Positions 57,137 to 64,000 of a stretch of DNA of 64,000 bases are shown in pieces (within the stretch, counting starts at the first letter, position 1; every line of letters starts with the position of its first letter). Origin of the DNA: [Phialemoniopsis] sp. UDSM-2020. Taxonomy: Eukaryota; Ascomycota; Sordariomycetes; Thyridiales; Thyridiaceae. The notes under the pieces were generated by a model that saw only the letters and a list, made by a program, of their open reading frames with translations, was not told where the DNA came from and made no database searches. Location: NCBI GenBank assembly GCA_018873225.1, contig JAEILZ010000001.1:744001-808000 (forward strand). Direction: 5' to 3'. A program made the position numbers and the translations under genes.

Positions 57137-57489
57137 GGTTGAAAAGAATGTTGTGTAAGCCAAAATATGCTTCCAAAAGACGCCGATAAGTATGATCAAG
57201 ATTTTGAACTGCTTATGCAATTTCTACCGCCAAAAGGATATACTGCAGTCGAGATAAGCGTAGATGATATGGTGCACTCGGCTTCGAACGCGGCTTCACA
57301 TAACCGGTCTATGGACCCGAGTCCGGACGGAGAACGGACCCACGGCCCTGCACACGGATCTCGGCTTGGTGCCCTATTCAATAGCACATTGAGACTCACC
57401 AATACAGCTATTAGTTGAAGTAAGTGCGGTCATTTTGCTCTGATGTGTTTTTTATTGTGAATGAAGTCTTCGATCAAATTGAAGCAAGT
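57137..57489. promoter_or_regulatory. Bidirectional promoter of the peroxisomal ligase/hydratase pair
   Basis: 353 bp between start codons of two divergent genes whose products both carry SKL. It contains CGG/CCG triplets (ccggtctatggacccgagtccggacgg at about 57303-57330), the type of half-site bound by Zn2Cys6 dimers. Binding is not shown. Confidence 0.55.
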
Positions 57490-58400
57490 ATGTCTGCAAT
57501 CAGCGGCTTGAAGGGTGCCCCGTCGAGCACCCAACACTGTCAGATCTCTGTGCCTGCACCAAAGATACTACTGGTCACTATCACTAGGCCCAAGGGACTG
57601 AATTCTTTGAACTATGAGGCGAATTTTGAGTTGGACGCAGTCTTCCGGTGGTTTGACAATGAGCCGAGCCTTCGGGTTGCTATCATCACAGGCCAAGGGC
57701 GGGCATTTTGTGTGGGCGTTGATCTCAAAGGTAAGTGTTGATATGGCATACTTGGTCAGCTCAACCTACATTTTCATTGCTATCGACTAACTACTGCTTA
57801 CTCTATCCAGAATGGATGAATAACAACAAGAAGGGCATCCCCTTGCAACTCCCCGAGGACGGCTTCGCAGGATTGTCCCTGCGCCACGGCAAGAAGCCCA
57901 TCATCGCCGCCGTCAACGGTCCAGCCTACGGCGGAGGCTGCGAGATGGCCGTGAACTGCGACCTCATCGTCGCCGCGCACAACGCGACATTCTCCCTGCC
58001 GGAAGTCAAGCGCGGCGTGACCGCCCTCGCCGGCGTGCTCCCACGCCTCGTACGCACAGCAGGACGTCAGCGTGCGAATGAGCTCGCTCTGACCGGACGG
58101 CCGATCTCAGCACAGGAGGCCTTCCAGTGGGGCCTTTGCAACGCGGTCGTCGGCGATGGAGAGAGCGTCGTGGACAAGGCGCTCGAGTACGCGGAACTGA
58201 TAGCGAGCAATAGCCCTGACGCGACGATCGTGACGCGGGAGGGGCTCAAGCTTGGGTGGGAGGCGCTCGGCGTCGCGGATGCCAGCCGTGTGTTCCTGGA
58301 CTCGTGGAGCAAGAGGATCTACGATGGACCCAATATGCAGGAGGGTCTCGATGCATTCGCGGAAAAGAGAGAGCCGCGATGGCAGGATAGCAAGCTTTAG
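57490..58400 (+). CDS. Peroxisomal enoyl-CoA hydratase/isomerase (crotonase family) ending in SKL
   Basis: Adds water to, isomerises or cleaves an enoyl-CoA. Exons are 57490-57730 and 57811-58400, giving 276 aa. Crotonase features: TRPKGLNSLN at the N-terminal strand, oxyanion-hole segments GRAFCVGVDLKEW and NGPAYGGGCEMAVNCDLI, and the LPEVKRGVTALAGVLPRLV segment. The C-terminus DSKL is a PTS1 signal. The catalytic position usually holding the second Glu lies in the LPEVKRG segment (Glu present). Together with the divergent ligase it could perform CoA-dependent side-chain shortening (as for cinnamic acids) or part of a beta-oxidation round. Dehydrogenase and thiolase partners are not in the window. 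Confidence 0.92.
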
Positions 58401-59009
58401 GGAGGATGTGGCTCCACTACTAACAAAAACATGCGGGAGTTGCACCACTTGATGTTAGCAAAGTACGAGAAGTGGGGCACGGATAATCGCGGGTATGCAA
58501 TAACCGTGCGAGCCGCGTTGGGACGGTTGTACCCCCTTGCCTTGCTAAGTGCGAACTGCCCACGGGTAGTAAGCGGAATCTAGGCTCGCTGCGTGCAGTC
58601 ATTTCCGTGAAATATATTATGGGCTATCATTGTACGCATTGGGAACAAGTGCCATAGTGCTCGAGAAGTGCAAGCCTGTGGCCGGGGTGAGCAATGCCGC
58701 CAGTGATGTCGACGGCTTAAATCACTACTTCAAGGGCTTAAAGTAGCTTTATCGATATGGGGCATAGCTCTCCATTGTTTAAGTATGTACTGTAAAGTGC
58801 AAACCGAGGGAAAAAGAAAGACCACTATCTTGAGATCATGAATATCCCCGATTCACGTTGGCAAATACTTGCACACAAGGTCCGACATAGTCAAGTAATA
58901 GTTCTTGCGATGGATGTATGAATAATGCAATCACACTTGAAGGATCAGGCGCTGCAAAGGGACTGTATGTGTCACGATAGCATTCAAGAATGTATTCGCG
59001 CGATGGTGT
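58401..59009. other. Intergenic region between convergent hydratase and RidA genes
   Basis: About 600 bp with no coding frame. It contains 3' UTRs of both neighbours. Confidence 0.55.
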
Positions 59010-59578
59010 CTACTGCTCTGCTATCACCTCGAGTTCCACCAGGGCTCCCTCTTTAGCAAATCCAGTAACCTATAGGAAATTTCAGTAGCCTGGCTAGTGG
59101 CCAGTGGGAGGTGGTCATGAGACTTACACCAATGCATGTTGATACAGGGAAAGGAGCCTCGAAATATCTGGGTGTCAATTCTGTAAGCAAGAAGAAATTG
59201 ATATAGGTGCATTGTTCTCACTTGTCCCAAACCGCCACAACCTTTCTGAACTCTGGCACGGGGACGATGTAGATTCTCCTCGTCAGGACTTTGTCCAAAG
59301 ATGAGCCCGCTGCCTCTAAACAGGCTTTGATGTTCAGGATCGCGCGCTCCTTTCAATCTTGATTAGCTGCGTTCTTTTGCTAAAAACCAGTGATTGCAAC
59401 CGGGACTCACTGTTTGTGCTTCAAGCCCTCCAGGTACGATGTCTCCAGTTTCCGGGTCGTCTCCCATCCAACCAGCAAGGAACAGTAGTCCACTCTTAGA
59501 GCTTTTGACAACGTGGCTGTAGTTGCCATTCGGCTTCGGAGCATCCGGAGCCCAGACAGCTTGACGTGTAGAGGACAT
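59010..59578 (-). CDS. RidA/YjgF-family protein with an out-of-frame exon junction
   Basis: RidA proteins deaminate reactive enamines/imines; some relatives are 2-aminomuconate deaminases. Likely exons are 59578-59411, 59349-59222, 59180-59128 and 59069-59010, for a protein of about 130 aa. Family motifs are clear in each: GLLFLAGWMGDDPETG, ERAILNIKACLEAAGS, RRIYIVPVPEFRKVVAVWDK, RYFEAPFPVSTCIG and VTGFAKEGALVELEVIA. Intron 1 and the last intron join in phase. The join between exons 2 and 3 does not: the only GT donor leaves two bases while the conserved frame of exon 3 needs one. Retaining the intron stops at once after VVAVWDK. So either a 1-bp indel (mutation or assembly error) or non-canonical splicing is involved. 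If real, the product lacks the last third, which carries part of the active site. Confidence 0.72.
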
Positions 59579-60113
59579 CTTTGCAAGTCTTCCCTTGAGG
59601 AGCTGTGATAAAGTTGTTCGGACAGATTCTACCCTTGAATTGCGAATGAATTACAAGCATCTATTTTCATTATGTCGATATATATGTCATTAAGCCGGAT
59701 CGCCCAGTAATGGTTCCACTTATTCGGCGATAGACGCACACATAACAGCGGACCACGATGTCACTTCAAAGCTAGCTGCGGGGATGTCCGAAACTATCAC
59801 GTAAACTTTGTGTAAAACAAAGTCCACAAGCCAATCGTTTCAATGACAATAACGTTCCCCGAGGCCGATCCTCCGGAGATAATGCAAAGTGCGAATATCG
59901 TAGTCTAATTGGGCTGTACCTCGAGAAAGCTTGGATGAAGACGACACAAGCCCTGGGAATGGAAATGAAAGACTTTTGCGGAAATGCATCAAGCGCACTA
60001 AGATCTCAAAGGTTAGTGTCAGAAGAGAAGATAAACAGAGACTCAGATAATTCTATTCTTTGATTGTAGCAAGAGAGTCTATTGAGGTGTTATTTGTGCG
60101 TTTAGCTTTACAA
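59579..60113. other. Intergenic region without recognisable genes
   Basis: 535 bp, comparatively AT-rich, holding the RidA-gene promoter and the 3' end of the fumarylacetoacetase-like gene. No coding frame is seen. Confidence 0.5.
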
Positions 60114-61686
60114 CTACAATGCTGGAAGTACTCGACCACGGCATTCACCGAAAGACAGCACTGGCTTCCCATCAGGACCAACACACCATCCTTCCATGAC
60201 AACTTCATCCCCGTCCTCCAGGTATGTCAGTACCTCTCCATCTTTCAGAGGGATGGGTTTTGTGCCATCTTCGGTAGCTTCAAATAGACAACCCCGAGTC
60301 CCAGGTCCCTAAAGATGTGTTACTAAGATCAGATCATGAAATATTTGGCACAGTGAGTTACCTCGCCTGAGATAGTCCCAGTTCCAACAAGATCTCCGCT
60401 AGTCATGCCACATCCAGCAGATGCCAGATGAGTTAGCTGTTGGTAGGGAGTCCAGTAGAGATCGCGGAGGTTTGATCGGCTTATTTCATAAGGTTGTCCG
60501 TCTCCTAATGTACAAGTCAGAAGACGCGCTGATTCCGAGATAGCTGTATCACCTTACGTATGATCGTAGTTCTGAGCTCGACATGAAATGTCGCACTCTC
60601 ACTCTCAGCCCACTTCAAGTGTGGTAGCGTCGTCTTCTCGTGCTGGTGTTTGGGTGGACAAGCATGCGGTAGCAAGGTATCCACAGGCACGATCCATGAT
60701 GATACCGCAGTGGCAGAGCCTGGGAGGAAGCTCGAGTTAGTGCACATATTCTTCGCTCTGCTAAGCATGAACTGAAAGATGGACCTTTAGAATTGAACGG
60801 TCCTAGCGGGCGCAACTCAAACGCTTGAATATCGCGACTGGACCAGTCGTCTAATAGAACGAAGCCGAAGATGTACTCTGGTGCATCGCTGATTGACAAT
60901 GTCTGGCCGCAGTCAAGGGGCTTGGAAACGAAGTAGCCGATTTCGGTTTCATAGTCAAGCTTCTTGGTAGGAGCGTATTGAACAATGCCGGCTTCAATTG
61001 TGCCTGTTTCGAATGATATGCCCTTCGGTCTGGGGAGGTCGATAGGAGAGGACACGATGCTAGACGCTCGTCCGTTGTAACAAAGCGGAGAGGCGTAGAA
61101 GTTTGCACCTACGTCGCCCCCGACCAGTGATGCACACTGTCAACTTCCTTAGCAGAACGAACAGCCACGATGGGTTTGTCAAAAAGCTGAACGTACATTC
61201 TTGGCGTGCTCAAGAGAAGTATAGAAGTCAACGTAGTTCCGCACTGACATGGGTAGATGGGTCTGGACGTCACCCAACGGGATAAGGCAAGAATTCGGAA
61301 TCAGGCCACGCGCAAAGGCATCGGAAAGATGTCGTTGCACAGCGAAACGAACCTCCGAGGGCTGCTCGGCAAACGCATTAAGTGTGGACTAGTTTGATCT
61401 TTGGTCAACCTTGGTCAAGCATATGGAGTGCAAAAGGGATTGAGCGCACGCAACTGAACACGCCTCCTAGATCGACATTTGGGGCGACAGATTTGGCCAG
61501 CTCATGCTGAAGTGTCCAGTACCTGCCTAGCTCTACTACAGACTTCTGAATGGCTGCAGCACACCGTGGAACGGGGTCCGAGGCAGTGGAGATGACTCCA
61601 AACAGGAGGTTGCAGCAGTGTGCGGTCATGATTGCCACGTAATATCGGTGCGGGTGGCTTTCGAGACAAGTATCATTCCAGTTCAC
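60114..61686 (-). CDS. Fumarylacetoacetase-like hydrolase (FAH superfamily)
   Basis: Cleaves a C-C bond of a diketo acid, in the classic case fumarylacetoacetate to fumarate and acetoacetate. Six exons were deduced: 61686-61450, 61388-61197, 61136-60785, 60719-60558, 60504-60362 and 60308-60114, giving 426 aa, the length of a full fumarylacetoacetase with its N-terminal domain. Landmarks: NLLFGVISTASDPVPRC, YVDFYTSLEHAKN, NGRASSIV, the metal-binding YETEIGYFV and DDWSSRDIQAFE, then PLGPFNSKGSATAVSSW across intron 3, and LVGTGTISGEGPGTRG across intron 5. The start at 61686 leaves the usual number of residues before the first motif; 61629 is an alternative. Several conserved residues differ from textbook enzymes, so a different acylpyruvate substrate is possible. 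It is divergent with the cupin gene. Confidence 0.9.
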
Positions 61687-62075
61687 ACGTGGTATTGGGA
61701 GAGAGTGATGTTGACGGCATGCAACACTCTTTGAAAGTTTTGTGACTGTGAAGTTGAATCAGATCAGCCGGTAAATCATTTACCGGTCCTAATGTGAGAT
61801 ACAATGCACACCTCACTGCGCTCGCTACCAACGCACGGCAATCTTATTTCCCGCATGCAAGGATATCGGGATAATCGATACCTAATGGATATCCAGTGCT
61901 GCAGCTTGAGCTATCCATACATCCATACATGTCGTGTTTCCGTCCAACGGCTCCTTTCTGCGAATGCCTAGCCAGGTCATCTTATTCCGCTTCAATTTCC
62001 AATATCGTCAATTGCGTTTGCAAAGCGCGAGGACTCTCAATCGTCAAAATATTGTTCTTTTCCCTCGACCCCATC
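61687..62075. promoter_or_regulatory. Divergent promoter between fumarylacetoacetase-like and cupin genes
   Basis: 389 bp between head-to-head start codons. It holds a perfect short inverted element, aaatcatttaccggt preceded by ccggtaaatcatttaccgg at about 61768-61786, a 19-bp palindrome with CCGGTAAA arms. Such a CGG-type palindrome is a good candidate operator for a Zn2Cys6 regulator. Confidence 0.6.
61768..61786. promoter_or_regulatory. 19-bp palindrome with CCGG ends in a divergent promoter
   Basis: The sequence ccggtaaatcatttaccgg reads as arms ccggtaaat and atttaccgg around a single central base. It is perfect, centred between two divergent catabolic genes, and its CCG/CGG ends match the half-sites of zinc-cluster dimers. 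No bound factor is known. Confidence 0.65.
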
Positions 62076-62802
62076 ATGTCCCTGTTCCCCGATCCGCGCC
62101 GTGTGGTGACCGGCCATGACCAAGATGGGAAAGCCATCTTCGTGGCTGACAGCAAGATTCCTTGTCTTCCCGTCCCAATCGACTGCAACTTTGCGGTTCT
62201 TTACGAGACACATGAGTTTCCGGTCTCCAATGACGAGTGGCAAGACCCGATTGGGCAGAAGACCGGGAGTCTTGCGAACAATAAGGGGATAGTGCTAAGA
62301 TGCGTTGACTTCAAGCCCAACACGAAGACGGTAGAATTTGGATCTATCTCTCATTTGACTGCAGAATGCATTGCTTACTATATTGCTCAGCTGTTCCACC
62401 GCACTGAATCACTAGACTTTGGTATCATCATGAACGGCGAGATCGTATGGTACGTTGCTCAAGAGGAAAGCCATATCGCCGGACACGACTAACGCACTGC
62501 TTGTTTTAATTGCTGTAGCTACCTCGACGACGGCGCCGAGATGACCCTTCGAGCCGGAGATATTTGTGTTCAGCGTGGGACCATCCATGGTTGGGACAAT
62601 AGGACGGATCAACCGGCGCGTGTTATGTTTGTCTTGACGGGTATGTTGCCCACAAACCTAAGAAATAACGCAGTGATACTGACATATGTGATTTCGTCCA
62701 GCTGCTAAACCGGCGGTCGTCGGAGACAAGGTGCTTGGTGCAACAGGATTCAAACATGAAGACGTCGAATCTGGTGGCTCGAAGACAAACCGTACTCAGT
62801 GA
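62076..62802 (+). CDS. Small cupin-domain protein
   Basis: Single-domain cupin of 198 aa. Exons are 62076-62449, 62519-62640 and 62702-62802. The N-terminus reads MSLFPDPRRVVTGHDQDGKA, shared by a group of fungal cupins often next to hydrolase and transporter genes. Cupin motif 1 is modified (LFHRTESLDFGIIMNGEIV) and motif 2 reads RAGDICVQRGTIHGWDN, with the second His present. The metal site is therefore reduced compared with the classic two-His-Glu-His set, and it may be an isomerase, a lyase or a sensor, not a dioxygenase. Exon joins keep phase and rebuild NGEIVCYLDDGAE. It is divergent with the fumarylacetoacetase-like gene, so co-function is likely. Confidence 0.88.
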
Positions 62803-63378
62803 AATCAAAGATTCCTTAGAATGCCACAGATGTTAATAGTAATGGAAGAATCAATTGGTGATTACAGCATGTCATTCTCGGGTCTAGTCTACAGGCTACG
62901 AGGACACATCATTGCAAGGCCTAGAGGAGAATGTGCACCAGTTGTCGTCGCTCAAGTCAGGCCTACTCAGCTTAAAGTCAATGACCACGTTACCGCCCAT
63001 ATTTCTCGAGTACATTACAAGAGAGTTACGGTATACCCACAGGAGGGGTGGGTAGCGGTGGGATTGCCCGACTCCCCATCGCACCGATGATGCACTTGAA
63101 GTTTGATCTCAGCATGTTTCCCCGATCTCCACATCATCCACAAGACCCACAGGTTTCCCGTCGGCGTTTACAACGCCAAGCCACCTAGACCCTTCACTAA
63201 CTCAACACCAAAGCAACCCTAGTTCCTGTCTTGAAGCACTGAAATGTCATTTTTCTGGTACTGCAAGCATCTTTGGCGAGCTTCGTAAGGTCTGCAGGCC
63301 ATCGACATGATTAAAAGGTTCTCGATCCTCCGCCGTCACTTGACCACTCCCCAATCGGCATCTTAAACTTCATCCAAA
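62803..63378. other. Intergenic region upstream of the right-edge transporter gene
   Basis: About 580 bp with no coding frame; contains the 3' UTR of the cupin gene and the promoter of the MFS gene. Confidence 0.55.
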
Positions 63379-64000
63379 ATGGCATTTAACAACAACGACC
63401 CCAAGATCGAGGATGCGGAGCGTTGTGAGCAACACGAAGTTGCATCCGGGCTCAACAACAGTAGCTCGCCATTACAGAGGTCACCCCTAGATAAGAAGTT
63501 GCTTGTCAAGATAGATTGGCAGATCATACCCATGGTCGCCATGTTATACCTTCTCTCTTTCATCGATCGTTCAAACGTCGGGAACGCCCGAGTTGTAAGT
63601 CGTCCACTCGATCTACTTGCTGCGAAACGATGTACTCATTGACGAAACCATAGGCTGGTCTTCAACGCGACTTACACTTGTCCGACAACGAGTACCAAAT
63701 TGGTAATAGTCATCTCTCACGGCCCCCAAATTTAGCGACTGACTTTGTATTTTCAAAGCAATCACCGTGACATACATCCCATACATTTTGGCTGAGATTC
63801 CATCAAACCTTGTCGTCAAGAGAATCGGTCCACGCATCTGGCTACCGTTTCTTTGCTTCGCCTGGGGGACCATTTCGACCCTTCAATGCCTCATGCATAA
63901 CTATGCCGGTTTCATTGCCTGCCGGTTCTTCCTCGGCCTAGTGGAGGGCGGACTGTACCCTGGGATCATTCTATATCTCAGCATCTTCTACAGGCGCGAG
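63379..64000 (+). CDS. MFS transporter of the Dal5/Tna1 (ACS) family, cut by the window edge
   Basis: 5' part of a second anion:cation symporter. Exons seen are 63379-63594, 63654-63702 and 63759 to beyond the window. The encoded start has an acidic cytosolic leader, then LLVKIDWQIIPMVAMLYLLS, the family signature FIDRSNVGNARVAGL across intron 1, and EIPSNLVVKRIGPRIWLP, FLGLVEGGLYPGIILYLS. These are textbook for the family. It is more typical in the first helices than the other MFS protein at 40885-42666. Coming after the cupin gene it is probably the uptake carrier of the right-hand subcluster. About two-thirds of the protein lies outside. Confidence 0.93.

Overview
The window is nuclear DNA of a filamentous ascomycete (Pezizomycotina, probably a Sordariomycete; that class is an inference). 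Genes carry short introns of about 50-130 bp with GT(A/G)NGT donors, CTAA(C/T)-type branch sites and YAG acceptors. There are four Zn(II)2Cys6 regulators, a patatin/NB-ARC/TPR protein, KP4-family proteins and a Sur1-type sphingolipid mannosyltransferase. I found no rRNA, tRNA, transposon, CRISPR array or viral genome. Exon borders were deduced by hand from splice signals, reading phase and family motifs.

Layout. 1-30 kb: a Sur1-like glycosyltransferase (1443-2699), a small secreted protein (4195-4777), two head-to-head KP4-like secreted proteins (5035-5535 minus, 6562-7186 plus), a 3.4-kb gene-free stretch, a calpain-type protease with a long charged tail (10605-14112), a Ser/Thr-rich single-pass membrane protein (15489-16646), a full ABC-C transporter (18077-22880), an aldo/keto reductase with a possible mitochondrial presequence (23569-24910), a Zn2Cys6 regulator (25092-27005) and a 4-coumarate:CoA-ligase-like enzyme (27533-29536). 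Most of these genes use C/G-ending codons heavily.

31-38 kb: an NLR-like patatin/NB-ARC/TPR protein (31110-34785), an alcohol-acetyltransferase-family enzyme (34948-36483) and an 8-cysteine secreted mini-protein (37020-37220).

38.9-64 kb: a dense set of catabolic and regulatory genes: three Zn2Cys6 factors (38940-40745, 49507-52040, 52836-55057), two Dal5/Tna1-type MFS transporters (40885-42666 and one cut by the right edge), an amidase, a 2-oxoglutarate/Fe(II) dioxygenase, a PuuE/cyclic-imidase-like NodB-fold hydrolase, a flavin-reductase-like protein, an acyl-CoA ligase and an enoyl-CoA hydratase that both end in the peroxisomal signal SKL, a RidA-family protein whose third intron-exon junction is out of frame, a fumarylacetoacetase-like hydrolase and a small cupin. 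Several pairs share divergent promoters. My working model is one or two adjoining catabolic clusters for a nitrogen-containing ring compound and/or an aromatic acid: uptake, dioxygenation, ring or imide opening, amide hydrolysis, CoA activation and peroxisomal side-chain shortening, then C-C hydrolysis. The substrate cannot be read from sequence.
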